DNA from: JAJZJT01 sp964610905
GTDB lineage: Bacteria; Actinomycetota; Acidimicrobiia; Acidimicrobiales; RAAP-2
DNA: 64,000 nucleotides
Direction: 5' to 3'
Assembly: GCA_964610905.1 (NCBI GenBank)
Contig: CAZSYT010000004.1
Location: forward strand, 6,451-70,450
The position numbers and the translations under genes are program-made. Below are positions 1 through 9,335 of the stretch, piece by piece. How positions within the stretch are numbered: position 1 is the stretch's first letter; the number at the start of each line of letters is the position of its first letter. The notes under the pieces are model-generated. The model saw only the letters and a program-made list of their open reading frames with translations. It ran no database searches and had not been told where the DNA came from.

Positions 1-2
1 CG

Positions 3-332
3 CCCATCTTCTCGCGCGGCGAGGGCGCCCCCGACGGCGCCACGGGCACCGTGCCCACCGGTGCCGCCGGCACGGACGACGAGCGTGCAGCGGTGACGCC
101 GGCGGCCAGCCGGGCGGCAGACGGTGCTCCCGAGCGACCGAGCACGTCGGGGACGACGGCGGGCCAGCCCGGCACCGACGGCGACCCGACCACCGGGCGC
201 CAGGCACCGTGGCCACCCCCGCCGCCGCCCGGTGGCCACTGGGCACCACCCCAGGCGCCGTGGCCGCCGCAGGGGGCACCGTGGCCCCACAGCCAGTCGC
301 CGTGGCCACCGCCGCCTCCGCCGGCGCGCTGA
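3..332 (+). CDS. C-terminal part of a proline-rich protein (partial)
   Basis: The reading frame is open from the first bases of the window and ends at TGA 330-332, so the real start lies outside. The visible 109 residues are low complexity: an Ala/Gly/Thr/Asp-rich stretch, then about 40 residues dominated by Trp-Pro-Pro and poly-Pro (for example WPPPPPPGGHW) in four loose repeats. Such tails in actinobacteria usually sit at the cytoplasmic or surface end of membrane proteins. No catalytic domain is visible and I do not assign a function. The gene converges on the DUF5719-like gene 52 bp away. A GTG at 51 is in frame but has no convincing ribosome binding site. Confidence 0.5.
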   Translation, partial: PIFSRGEGAPDGATGTVPTGAAGTDDERAAVTPAASRAADGAPERPSTSGTTAGQPGTDGDPTTGRQAPWPPPPPPGGHWAPPQAPWPPQGAPWPHSQSPWPPPPPPAR

Positions 333-344
333 GACGCGGCACAC

Positions 345-379
345 CGGGGACCGTCGCTCCGAGGCGGCCGGCGTCCCCG
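345..379. terminator. Weak hairpin between convergent genes
   Basis: Arms CGGGGAC (345-351) and GTCCCCG (373-379) can pair with a 21-nt loop, between the stops of two convergent genes. There is no T-tract, so this is a weak candidate. Confidence 0.3.
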
Positions 380-384
380 CTCGG

Positions 385-1845
385 TCAGGGCCCCCGCCGG
401 TCCACGTAGGGCAGGGCGACCGCCACGACCACACCGGGGGCCCCGGCGGGCAGCGCGTGCTCCTCGACGACGACCGGGGCACCGGCCTGGACCACCACGG
501 GGCCCGTGCCCGTCAGGAGGGCACCCGGCACGACGCCGATGCCGTGGCCGGCGACGACCAGCCGCCGAAGCGTCCTCCCGGTCGCGAGCGAGACGACCGA
601 CACGTCGACGGGCGCCGTCCCCGGGTCGGCGACGGCGAGGCCGGCGACCGCGGCCCCCGCCACCGGCGGTGACCCGACGGGAGCCGGGCCTGGCACGAGC
701 CACCTCGCGGCCGGTGCGCCCACGCCCGACCACGAGCCGGTCCTCGGCGGCGCGGCGGCCGGCGGCGCGCTGACCGTCCTCGCCACCACCACGGGCGAGC
801 CGGCGGTGACCACGACCCCGAACGGCGTCGAGGCGGGGAGGCCGCTCGTGGCAGAGAGGGCGACCGTGACCAGCGCCCGACCGGGCACGACGACCCGGCG
901 AGGCACGACCGACGCCTGACCGAGCTCGAACGCGACGGTGGTGGTGGTGGGGGTGGCTCCGGGGTTGGCCACGGCGAAGGACACCGCTCCCCCGGGTGCC
1001 GTGGCAGTGTTGGCGAACGACCAGGTCGTCCGGGCGCTGCGGGCGCCGAGCCACAGCGACAGGCCGGCGCCGCCCGCCCACTGCTCGAGCTCGTCGGCCA
1101 CCACCGAGCCCGACTGGGTGGTCACGAGGGTCGCCACCGCCGGGGCGTTCTGGACGTACCTGCCGACGTCCTCGCTCACGAGCTGGCCCGGCGCGAGGTC
1201 GATCCCCTGGTAGGGCGCGGGAACGACCGCCCCCGAAGGCGTGACGAACGTGACGTCGACCACGGCAGGCGCCGCCGTGGGGTCGAGCAGGGACAGGGTG
1301 AGCGAGCTACCGCCCGCCGTCGAGCCGCCCGCGAACACCAGCGACTGCGCCGGCCTGGTCGCGCACGGCGCGGCGGCCCAGCCGCCGGGGCCCCGGACCA
1401 CCTGGCTGGCCACCACGCCTCCTCCGGCGAAGACGAACGACGCCGCCATCGGACCTGGCGCGACACCCGGGGTGGGGTCGACGGCCACCGTCGAGCGCGC
1501 CGGCACCGTGACGGCCGTGGCGTGGCCGGTCCCGCCTCCCGAGCGCCCGGGGACCACCGTCCGCATCGCCCCCTGCACGGGTCTCGCGCTCGTGTTGGTC
1601 AGGTAGACGGCCGGCACCGCTGGCTGGCCCGACCCGGCCGTGCCACCGGCACAGAACGCTGCCGAGGCGCTTGCCGACGCGTCGCCCACGACCGCGGTGC
1701 CCACTGCCTCGGCGGGGGCGGGCGCGGTCCGACCGACGACGACGTCGACGACGCCGCCGAGCACGACGGCCGCCACGACGACCAGGGCGAGTGCTGGGCG
1801 TGCCCGGTCGGGCCGCGGGGCCCGGTGAGACGGCCGCACGCTCAC
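385..1845 (-). CDS. DUF5719-like secreted or membrane-anchored protein
   Basis: A 486-residue protein read from GTG 1845. An Arg-rich N-terminus (about 1-17) is followed by one hydrophobic segment (about 18-38), then an extracellular part rich in Ala, Val, Gly, Thr and Pro in beta-sandwich-like blocks. This resembles the DUF5719 family that actinobacteria encode next to a large membrane glycosyltransferase (family recognition from memory). The start overlaps the upstream transferase stop as GTGA. The continuous frame joining the two across the N run is an artefact of the arbitrary 100-N filler. Function is unknown; a role in exporting or attaching the polysaccharide made by the neighbour is inference. 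Confidence 0.65.
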   Translation of the reverse strand: MSVRPSHRAPRPDRARPALALVVVAAVVLGGVVDVVVGRTAPAPAEAVGTAVVGDASASASAAFCAGGTAGSGQPAVPAVYLTNTSARPVQGAMRTVVPGRSGGGTGHATAVTVPARSTVAVDPTPGVAPGPMAASFVFAGGGVVASQVVRGPGGWAAAPCATRPAQSLVFAGGSTAGGSSLTLSLLDPTAAPAVVDVTFVTPSGAVVPAPYQGIDLAPGQLVSEDVGRYVQNAPAVATLVTTQSGSVVADELEQWAGGAGLSLWLGARSARTTWSFANTATAPGGAVSFAVANPGATPTTTTVAFELGQASVVPRRVVVPGRALVTVALSATSGLPASTPFGVVVTAGSPVVVARTVSAPPAAAPPRTGSWSGVGAPAARWLVPGPAPVGSPPVAGAAVAGLAVADPGTAPVDVSVVSLATGRTLRRLVVAGHGIGVVPGALLTGTGPVVVQAGAPVVVEEHALPAGAPGVVVAVALPYVDRRGP

Positions 1846-4800
1846 GCCGGACCCGGCACCCCGGNNNNNNNNNNNNNNNNNNNNNNNNNNNNNNNNNNNN
1901 NNNNNNNNNNNNNNNNNNNNNNNNNNNNNNNNNNNNNNNNNNNNNNNNNNNNNNNNNNNNNNNNGCCCGTCCGGCACCCCGGGCCCGTCCGGCACCCCGG
2001 GCCCGTCCGGCACCCCGGGCCCGTCCGGCACCCCGGGTCGGCGCCGGGGGGAGAGGGCGAGGGGACGCCGGGCGAGCGCGACGGCCCATCGCGGCCGGCC
2101 CCCGATCGCCAGGGCGACCACGGCGAGCCACGCGAGGACCACGTAGGCGGTCGCCAACGGCGGGAGGGCGCCGGCGTCGAACGCCAGGGTGACCGAGCCG
2201 CCCCGCTTCAGGGCGTAGGCGGAGACCCAGCCGAACTGCACGCGCTGCGGTGCGCGGCCTGCGGGTCCAACGAGGTGCCAGCGGGACGCCGGAGCCAGGG
2301 CCGCCAGCACCGTGCCCCGTGCCAGCGTGCCCCGGAAGCTCGTGGCGGCGGGCCGCCCGGCGAGCACCGGCGTGGCACCGGGCACGACCGGGCTGCCCGG
2401 CACCCGGTCGACGAGGGTGGGGACCGCGACCGTGCCGGGAGCGGTGCCGCTCGAGACGACCTCGGAGCGCATCGGGACCCACGCCAGGTTCTGGAAGACG
2501 GTGATGCCGGCCTGCGAGAGCACGGTCGTGAGGTCGAGCTGGCGCGAGAGCGCAGGGAGGAGGGAGGGGGGCAGCGGGAGCGCCTCGGGCTGCTGGAGCC
2601 CGGGGATCACCGGTGCGAGCGCGTCGACGACGGCGACGTAGCGCACCCCCGCCGGGGCCAGCATGCTGCCGAGCTGGTCGGTCAGCCCGGCGCTCGCCTC
2701 GGTGACGGCGTCGGCGAGCCGTGCGGCCGGCCCCGGGGCCGGCGCGTCCCACAGCCACGCCGCGTCCGGCGACCCGCCTTCGGAGGTCGCGTAGGCCAAG
2801 CCGTGGCCGGCCGGCCACGACGCCTGGGTGAGCGCACGCGGGTCTCCGAGCCACAGCACGCGATAGGCACCGGCCCGCTGCTGCGCCGACATCCAGTTGA
2901 CGGTCTGGGCGAAGTCCGTCGTCGGGAGGTCGAACCGGCCCGGCAGGGCCGACACCAGGGTAGGCAGCGCGCCGACGGCCACGGCCGCCGCCGCCACGGC
3001 GGCGGCGAGCTGGCGCCATCCGAAGGCGGCGACCCGGAGGTCCTCCTCGAAGGCGACGACGCCGACGCCGATGGCCACGGCCAGCCCGGTGGCGGCGGCG
3101 GTCAGCACCACCGCGGGCTCGACGGCCACCACGCCCGTCCAGCCGCGAGCCGACGCCCACGCCGCCATCCACGCGGCGACGACGAGCGCCCAGCACCTCC
3201 CGGCCCACGCTGCCCGGGCCGAACGTCCGAGCAGGACCGGCAGGAGGGCCGCCACGGCGAAGCCCCAGGCGAGCGGGGAGTCACCGACCGGCCCGAGGGC
3301 CAGGCGGGCGACGGCGCCCCAGCCCGGCGCGCCGACCGAGGTGGTCGGCGTCCCGAACACCGTCCACGCCTGCCCGCCGGCGCTCGCCACCCCGACCAGC
3401 CACGGCAGGCACAACAGGGCCGTGACGACCGTCGCCCCGACGGCGGCGACGGCCACGCGCCTCGCCGCGGCGAGGTCGGCGGCGACCAGCGCGGCGACCA
3501 CCAGCACGACGCCCGTCCCGACCACGAGGAGGGCGGCTGACGGCACGAACGAGACGAGGACGGCCTCGAGGAGGCCGAGGCGCACGACCGTTCGGGCGAG
3601 GCTGGCACGGCGCCCGTCGTAGGGGGGGCGGGCGGACGCCCCGAAGAGGAGGCCGAGGACCCACGGCATGCCGGCGTAGGCCACCAGGGCGCCGAGGCGG
3701 CCTTGGGCCAGCGCGTCGTACGGCAGCGGCAGCGCCAGGTAGGCGACCCCGGCGACGGTCGCCGCCCGCTGCGAGCCGAACGGCCGCACGGCGGCGACGA
3801 CGCCCCACGCGCCGACGGGGAGGCACCCCAGGACGAGGACCTTCTGGGCGAGGCCCATCGCCCCGAAGAGGACCGTGCCGAGGACGCCGACGAGGGCGAA
3901 CGCCGGCGTCGCCGGTTCCGCCTGGCCCACGCCGGCGGGGTGCCAGCCCGCGGCGAACTGGGCGAACGTCGCCGACCAGCTGGGGAAGGGCACGAACTGG
4001 CCGACCCTCGGGATCGAGCCGGTCAGGACACCACGCAGGCCGACGACGACCACCAGGGTGGCGGCCAGCCAGACGGCGGTCCGGGCCTGGGCGGACAGCG
4101 CGCCCCGCCCGCCGCCCCCCGCTCCCGCCCCGGTCTGGTCCTCGGGCGCACCGGGCTCGCCGGAGAGCTCCTCGCCGGGGGCCTCGAGCTCGTCGAGGTC
4201 GACATGGGCGGCTCGGAAGCCGTGCTGGACGAGGCGCTGCCCGTAGGACGCCAGGCGGGCGCTCCCGCTGACCTGCAGCGCACGCACCTCGCGGTCGCTC
4301 AGCTGGCGGGAGGTCCGCACGGCGCGGCGGGCTGCCCGGAGGGTGCGCAGCCGCCTCAGGTTCCACCGCCAGGCCCGGAGCACGTCCAGGGCGCGCTCGC
4401 GGTCGCCCGCCGCCGTGGCCACGACGACCTCGGCCAGGGCGAGCACGGCGACCTGGGGTGCCACACGCACCAGGTGGCCGGCGCTGTAGCAGGTCAGCAC
4501 GGCCGCGAGCTCGTGGCGGCGCTGGAGCTCGCGCAGAGTGACCGGGCGGGTGCCCGCGCGCACGGGGCCGACCAAGGACTCCTCCAGCGGGCGCCGGCCG
4601 GCGGCGAGCTCCTCGCGGTGGCGGACCACGGCGTCGGGAGCGACGATCACCCGCGCCCCTGCGACCTGGGCCCGCCACGACAGGTCGAGGTCCTCGCCCA
4701 TGGCCACGATGTCCCGGTCGAAGCCGCCGATCGCCGCGAACAGGTCCGCCCGCACCAGCGTGCAGCCACCGGGCGCCACGAACACGTCCCGCACGGCGTC

Positions 4801-5283
4801 GTGCTGGCCGTGGTCGATCTCGTAGGGGTGGACCCGGTCGACGACCGAGGCGCTCTTGTCGAGGGCCATCCCCACGTGGAGCAGGCGGGAGGGGTCGTCC
4901 CAGCTGACGAACTTCGGCGAGACCACGCCGGCGTTCGAGCGGAACGCCTCTTCGACCATGCGGTGGACGGCGTCGGGGGCGAGGGCGACGTCGTCGTGGC
5001 AGAAGAGGTAGTAGGCAGCGCCTTCGACCATGGAGCGCACCTCGTCGGCCGCGGCGGCGAAACCGACGTTCGCCTCGAGGCGGCGGACGAAGGCGGCGGG
5101 GAGGTGCGCGGCCACCCGGTCGGCCACGGTCGGCCCCCCGTCCTCCTCGCTCGCCACGTCGAGCACGAGGACCGACAGCTCGGGGTAGTCCTGCCCGGCC
5201 AGCGAGCTCAGCGCCTCCTCGAACCACCCGCCGGGCTGGTGGGCGACGACGACGGCGACGACCGGCGGGGCCAGGGGATCCAT
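1842..5283 (-). CDS. Large GT2 glycosyltransferase with multi-span membrane domain (contains gap)
   Basis: The N-terminal 250 residues are a GT-A fold family 2 glycosyltransferase: CHDDVAL near residue 96 is the metal-binding DxD-like motif, and GEDLDLSW near 197 is the ED acceptor motif. A charged cytoplasmic linker (about 250-395) leads to roughly ten hydrophobic segments (about 400-850), an extracellular part and a final membrane span near 1080. The C-terminus is a GPGVPD repeat that runs into the 100-N gap. On the far side the frame resumes as GVPGPA and stops at TGA 1844-1842, so true length is unknown. It probably transfers a nucleotide-sugar or lipid-linked sugar into an envelope polysaccharide. 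AGGCTA at 5294-5299 may be its -10 (TAGCCT on the minus strand). Confidence 0.75.
1847..2036. repeat. 18-bp tandem repeat interrupted by 100-N gap
   Basis: Four perfect copies of GCCCGTCCGGCACCCCGG occupy 1965-2036. A degenerate copy (CCGGACCCGGCACCCCGG) sits at 1847-1864 on the other side of the N run (1865-1964). The unit encodes Gly-Pro-Gly-Val-Pro-Asp at the end of the glycosyltransferase. The gap is exactly 100 N, so it is a placeholder; the true copy number is unknown. Confidence 0.9.
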
Positions 5284-5378
5284 CAGGGGGCCGAGGCTAC
5301 TGGCACGGCGCGCACCGCCGACAACGCACCAGGTCGTGACGGCACGGTGCTGCCGGCCCCGTCCGAGGGGGCCTGTGC

Positions 5379-5405
5379 TTGCAACTGTTTATCAGACCGT
5401 ATACA
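5379..5405 (+). promoter_or_regulatory. Candidate promoter for the coiled-coil protein
   Basis: TTGCAA (5379-5384) and TATACA (5400-5405) form -35/-10 candidates with a 15-bp spacer, in an unusually AT-rich patch of a GC-rich region. They lie about 45 bp before a strong AGGAGG ribosome binding site (5441-5446). Confidence 0.4.
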
Positions 5406-5450
5406 CTTGCATCACGGCGCCGCCACGGCGCCCCGCACGCAGGAGGACCC

Positions 5451-5843
5451 ATGCCTCGCCTCGACCGATCGCTCCCCACCCCCGACCTCGACCAGGCAGC
5501 TCGCGAGCTGGCGCACCGGGCTCGGGACGCCGCCTACGTCGCCATCGGTGCCAGCGTGCTGGGCTTCCAACGCCTCCAGGTGCAGCGACGCGAGCTCGAG
5601 GCTCGCCTCGCCGAGCCGCGTGGCGAGGGCCACGGCCGCCTCGCCGCCGTCCGGGACGACCTGACGAGCGTGCTGTCGGCCGTCGACCAGCGGGTCGAGT
5701 CGCTGATCGAGCAGGTCGAGTCCGCTGTCGCCCCGCTCGAGGAGCGCCTGCCCGAGCCGGCTCGCGACCTCGCCGCCCAGGTCCACGAGCGGGCACGCGA
5801 CGTGCGTGCCCAGCTGCGCGGGCGGCTCGGGCCCGCCGCCTGA
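5451..5843 (+). CDS. HBHA-like Ala/Arg/Glu-rich coiled-coil protein
   Basis: 130 residues from ATG 5451, which has AGGAGG five bases upstream; an in-frame ATG at 5379 lacks such a site. The protein is almost entirely helical with heptad-like Leu/Val spacing (about 15-115), rich in Ala, Arg, Glu and Gln, with no signal peptide. It contains a short hydrophobic stretch (AAYVAIGASVLGF, about 24-36) near the N-terminus. The layout recalls heparin-binding-hemagglutinin-like and phasin-like actinobacterial proteins (DLDQAARELAHRARDAAYV). Those are surface or lipid-droplet coat proteins in mycobacteria. The exact role here is unknown. A strong hairpin follows. Confidence 0.6.
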   Translation: MPRLDRSLPTPDLDQAARELAHRARDAAYVAIGASVLGFQRLQVQRRELEARLAEPRGEGHGRLAAVRDDLTSVLSAVDQRVESLIEQVESAVAPLEERLPEPARDLAAQVHERARDVRAQLRGRLGPAA

Positions 5844-5978
5844 GCGACCGCCCCGGCCCAGGTCCGCCCCCGGGCGGCCGGGGCGCACCCCTCGGCGTCG
5901 TCGCTCCCCCCCCTCGACGGCGCCGGACGCGGCGAGGCGAGACGCCTCCCGCAGCGGACCGGTCCCCCTCCGATCCGC

Positions 5979-6012
5979 CGACGACGGGCCCGCTGGTGCG
6001 GGCCCGTCGTCG
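5979..6012. terminator. Strong bidirectional hairpin terminator
   Basis: A perfect 15-bp stem (CGACGACGGGCCCGC pairing with GCGGGCCCGTCGTCG) with a 4-nt TGGT loop lies between the convergent coiled-coil gene and the end of the epimerase/GT4 operon. There is no long T-tract, as is common in GC-rich actinobacteria, but the position suits both transcripts. Confidence 0.75.
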
Positions 6013-6054
6013 CGCCCGGCCCCGGTCGGACGAGCGGGAGCGGCGCACCCGGCC

Positions 6055-6963
6055 TCAGCCGGCGGCGAGGACCCGGCGGTCCCAGTCGTCGAGGACGTCG
6101 GCGAGCGTGTCCTCGAGGCGGAGCTCGGGCGCCCACCCGGTGGCCCGCTGGAGGCGGCCGGGGTCCCCTCGCAAGACGGGGACCTCGACCGGGCGGACCA
6201 GCTCGGGATCGACCTCGAGCTCGAGCGACGCCCCCGCCAGCGCCACCAGGCGCTCGGCGATCTCTCTCATCGACACGTCGCTTCCCGAGCAGACGTTGTA
6301 GACCTCGCCCGGCTCCCCCGACTCGACGAGGGACCGGTAGGCGCGCACGACGTCGCGCACGTCGGTGAAGTCCCGCCGGGCCGACAGGTTGCCGACGGCG
6401 ATGGCGTGCTGCCCGCCGGCACGCGCCTCGACGACGCGCTTGGCGAACGCGGCCACGGCGAAGTCGGCGGACTGGCCCGGGCCCACGTGGTTGAAGGGCC
6501 GGGCGACAACCACGTGCTGGCCGTGGCCGCGGTACGCCTGGGTGGCCACGGCTTCGGCCGCCAGCTTGCTGGCCGCGTAGGGCGTCACCGGCGCCGGCGC
6601 CGCGCCCTCGGCGAGCGGCAGGGCGGACGGGTCGGTGACCGACCCGTAGACCTCGGCGGAGCTCACCACGAGCACCCGCGGGCCGAGCCCCAAGCGGCGG
6701 GCTGCGAGGAGGACCCCGGCGGTCCCCAGCACGTTGACCTCGAGCACCCGCATCGGGTCGTCCCACGAGCGCCCGACGTGCGTCAGGGCCGCGAGGTGGT
6801 AGACGGCGTCGGGCCGCACCCGCTCGAGCACGGCCTCCACGGCGTCGGGGTCGGTCACGTCCACCTCGGCGTCGGTCACCTCGACGTCGTCGCCGACCGC
6901 GCGCAGGTGGTCGGCCAGCCAGGTCCCGACGAAGCCACGACCTCCGGTGATCAGGGCTCGCAC
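6055..6963 (-). CDS. NAD(P)-dependent GDP-4-dehydro-6-deoxymannose reductase-like epimerase
   Basis: An extended SDR of 302 residues. The Rossmann motif GGRGFVG lies at about 8-14, the catalytic Ser region is VVSSAEVYGS, and the Tyr/Lys pair is in YAASK. The closest family I recognise is GDP-4-dehydro-6-deoxy-D-mannose reductase (Rmd), which makes GDP-rhamnose from the 4-keto sugar; this specificity is inference. Start GTG 6963 is chosen because GTAGGG lies about 9 nt upstream; GTG 6972 is an alternative. It follows three GT4 genes with almost no spacing, so all four probably form one operon building a deoxyhexose-containing glycan. Confidence 0.75.
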   Translation of the reverse strand: MRALITGGRGFVGTWLADHLRAVGDDVEVTDAEVDVTDPDAVEAVLERVRPDAVYHLAALTHVGRSWDDPMRVLEVNVLGTAGVLLAARRLGLGPRVLVVSSAEVYGSVTDPSALPLAEGAAPAPVTPYAASKLAAEAVATQAYRGHGQHVVVARPFNHVGPGQSADFAVAAFAKRVVEARAGGQHAIAVGNLSARRDFTDVRDVVRAYRSLVESGEPGEVYNVCSGSDVSMREIAERLVALAGASLELEVDPELVRPVEVPVLRGDPGRLQRATGWAPELRLEDTLADVLDDWDRRVLAAG

Positions 6964-6973
6964 GCCGAGCACC

Positions 6974-8194
6974 CTACCGGGTGCCCCGGTCGGGGCGCCG
7001 CTGGGCGCCCGCCGCCAACCGGTAGGCCTCGACGTGCCGGGCGGCGCTCGCCGACCAGGTGTGGGCGGCGGCGGCGGCGAGGCCGCGCCGTCGGCGTTCC
7101 TCGCGGCCGGGGTCGTCGGCGCCGCGCCCGGCGAGGACCGCGTCGAGGGCCTCGGCGAGGCCGTCGACGTCACCGGGGTCGACGAGCACGGCTGCCGCCC
7201 CCGCCACCTCTTCCATCGCCGTTCCCCGCGTCGTCACGAGGGGCGCACCGCACGCCAGCGCCTCGAGGGCAGGCAGGCCGAAGCCTTCGTAGCGTGCCGG
7301 GTAGGCGGCGACGGCGGCCTGCCGGAGGAGCGCCGGCACGGCGTCGTCGGGCACGTAGCCGGTGCGGACGACCCGCCGGGCGAGACCGCCGGCCACGACC
7401 GCCCCTTCGACGGCGTCCCCGCCCCACCCCGCCCCGCCCGCCAGCACGAGCAGCGCCTCGGGGTGCCGGCCCGCCACCTGGGCGAACGCCGAGACGAGGG
7501 AGGGGACGTCCTTGCGGGGCTCGAGGGTGCCGACGAAGACGACGAAGGGCGCGCCGGCGCCCAGGCGCTCGTCGAGACCGGCGAGCACGGCGTGGTCGGC
7601 CCCGGGTCCCGGCTCGTCGGGGGCGAAGCGGCTCGTGTCGACGCCGTGGTGGGCCACCACCACGGGCGCGTCGGTCGGGCACCACCTCCCGAGCTCGCCG
7701 GCCGTCACCTGGCTGGGACAGACGATGGCCGAGGCCCGGCGGGCCGCCACCCCGATGGCGCGCCGGAACAGCAGCACCTTCGAGCGCTCGTGCCACGCCG
7801 GCGACACGAAGAAGCTCAAGTCGTGGACGGTGACGACCACGGGCAGCCGGCTGCGCTCGGGCATCGTGTAGTGCGGCGAGTGGTGGACGGCGACCCCGGT
7901 GGCCCGTAGCAGCCCGGGCAGCGAAACCTGCTCCCACGCCAGTCGGAGGGGCCGGGGGGCCGGGGCAGCGGGGACCACCTCGGCGCCCGGTGCGACCTCC
8001 CGCCACCGGGCGGCGTCGTCCCGGCGGGACACGAGGACCAGTGACACATCGCCTCCCGTCGCCAAGGCTTCGGCGAGGCGCAGCGTGTAGTGGCCGGCGC
8101 CCACCGGGCGCGCCGGCACCGCGGTCACGTCCAGCGAGCACCGCAGCGGGCTCGCTGCTCGCGCCGGAGGCGCCGGCAGGTCGCCGTCAGCCAC
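6974..8194 (-). CDS. GT4 family glycosyltransferase (third of three)
   Basis: 406 residues with the two-domain GT-B architecture. The N-domain has a GAGHYTLRLAEAL-type acceptor loop and VTVHDLSF. The C-domain has the donor-binding signature VGTLEPRKD (about 217-225) and the E-x7-E-like region YEGFGLPALEALACG. It is a retaining mannosyl/rhamnosyl-type transferase in the WcaI/PimB group, using GDP- or UDP-sugar. The GTG start overlaps the upstream gene's stop by 8 bp. With its two neighbours it likely adds successive sugars to one polysaccharide. Confidence 0.8.
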   Translation of the reverse strand: MADGDLPAPPARAASPLRCSLDVTAVPARPVGAGHYTLRLAEALATGGDVSLVLVSRRDDAARWREVAPGAEVVPAAPAPRPLRLAWEQVSLPGLLRATGVAVHHSPHYTMPERSRLPVVVTVHDLSFFVSPAWHERSKVLLFRRAIGVAARRASAIVCPSQVTAGELGRWCPTDAPVVVAHHGVDTSRFAPDEPGPGADHAVLAGLDERLGAGAPFVVFVGTLEPRKDVPSLVSAFAQVAGRHPEALLVLAGGAGWGGDAVEGAVVAGGLARRVVRTGYVPDDAVPALLRQAAVAAYPARYEGFGLPALEALACGAPLVTTRGTAMEEVAGAAAVLVDPGDVDGLAEALDAVLAGRGADDPGREERRRRGLAAAAAHTWSASAARHVEAYRLAAGAQRRPDRGTR

Positions 8195-9335
8195 GGCCCC
8201 CCTCGCCGGCGGCCTCGGCCCACACCGCCACGTGGCGCTCCGCCGCGGTCGCCCACCGGAGCCCGGCGACGCGGGCGGCTCCTCGACGGCGGAGCTCCTC
8301 GCGCAGGGCGTCGTCGGTCGCCGCGGCGACGAGCCCCTCGGCGAGGCCTTCGACGTCGAGCGGGTCGACGTCGAAGGCTGCTCCGCCCGTGCTCGGCAGC
8401 GGGCTCGCCACGACAGGCACCCCGGCTGTCATCGCCTCGACGGGAGGCAGGCCGAACCCCTCGCCCAGGGGCACGTAGGCGAGGAGCCGTGCGCGGTGGT
8501 AGAGCCCGGCGAGGAGGCCCGGGCCCACGCGTCCGGCCAGCACGACCCCGGCGACGGGCCGGAGGCGGTCACCCCATCCCGAGGGGCCGACCACGACGAG
8601 CGGCCACGGCTCGGGCAGGCGAGGGCGGGCGCGCTCGTAGCCGGCGACGAGGCGGGCGAGGTTCTTGCGGGGCTCGAGGGTGCCCACCGCGAGCAGGAAG
8701 GGCCCGTGGACGCCGTGCCCGGCGAGGAGGGCCTCGGTCGCCGCGTCGTCGGGCGGTGGGAGGTGGTCGCTGCCGTGGGGCACGACGGCGACGTCCCCCG
8801 GCGCCGCGCCGGCCTCGACCAGCTCGGTGGCCACCCCCTCGCTCGGCACCACGAGCCGGCTCGCCCGGCGGAGCAGCCGCCTCAGCGCCGCCTCGTGCCA
8901 GGCGCGCCCTCGTGGCGGGTACGCCTCGGGGTGCGACCGCCAGAGCAGGTCGTGGACCGTCGCCACCAGGGGCTCCGAACCGGTCGGCGGCGCGGCGAGC
9001 GACACGGCGTGGACGACGCCGAAGCCCGACGGGGCGCGCAGGACCCCGGCGTCCCACAGGCGGGTGAGGACGGGACCGGGCAGGGGGACCGAGCGGACCG
9101 GGAAGCCGGGCCCGGCCAGTGGGTCCGGTCCTGCCTCCCGGGGGCTGCGACGGCTGGCCAGCACGGTGACGTCCGGGGCGACGCCGGCCCCGAGGTCGCG
9201 CAAGCCGGCGAGCAGGCCGAGGGCGTAGGTGCCGATGCCCCCAGGGGCGGCACGACGGAGCTGCTCGGCCACGACGAGCACGCCGGGCGGGCCGTCGCGG
9301 GCTCCTGCCTGCAGCACGGGGCGGCGGGTGCTCAT
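8187..9335 (-). CDS. GT4 family glycosyltransferase (second of three)
   Basis: 382 residues, ATG overlapping the preceding stop as ATGA. The N-terminal domain contains a glycine-rich acceptor loop (PGGIGTYALGLL) and VATVHDLLW. The C-terminal domain carries VGTLEPRKNLARLV and GEGFGLPPVEAMTAG, the nucleotide-sugar binding motifs of GT-B family 4. It shares these motifs and general layout with both flanking transferases, so the three probably arose by duplication and then specialised. Sugar specificity cannot be read from sequence. Confidence 0.8.
   Translation of the reverse strand: MSTRRPVLQAGARDGPPGVLVVAEQLRRAAPGGIGTYALGLLAGLRDLGAGVAPDVTVLASRRSPREAGPDPLAGPGFPVRSVPLPGPVLTRLWDAGVLRAPSGFGVVHAVSLAAPPTGSEPLVATVHDLLWRSHPEAYPPRGRAWHEAALRRLLRRASRLVVPSEGVATELVEAGAAPGDVAVVPHGSDHLPPPDDAATEALLAGHGVHGPFLLAVGTLEPRKNLARLVAGYERARPRLPEPWPLVVVGPSGWGDRLRPVAGVVLAGRVGPGLLAGLYHRARLLAYVPLGEGFGLPPVEAMTAGVPVVASPLPSTGGAAFDVDPLDVEGLAEGLVAAATDDALREELRRRGAARVAGLRWATAAERHVAVWAEAAGEGGRG

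Noticed and set aside
1522..3540. Long plus-strand open frames opposite the glycosyltransferase
   Set aside because: Shadow frames of GC-rich coding DNA: Arg/Pro/Gly/His-rich, no recognisable domain, and one contains the N run.
385..5283. Single 1632-residue glycosyltransferase-DUF5719 fusion
   Set aside because: The frame is continuous only because the gap filler is 100 N; flanking sequence shows a stop and an overlapping GTG start.
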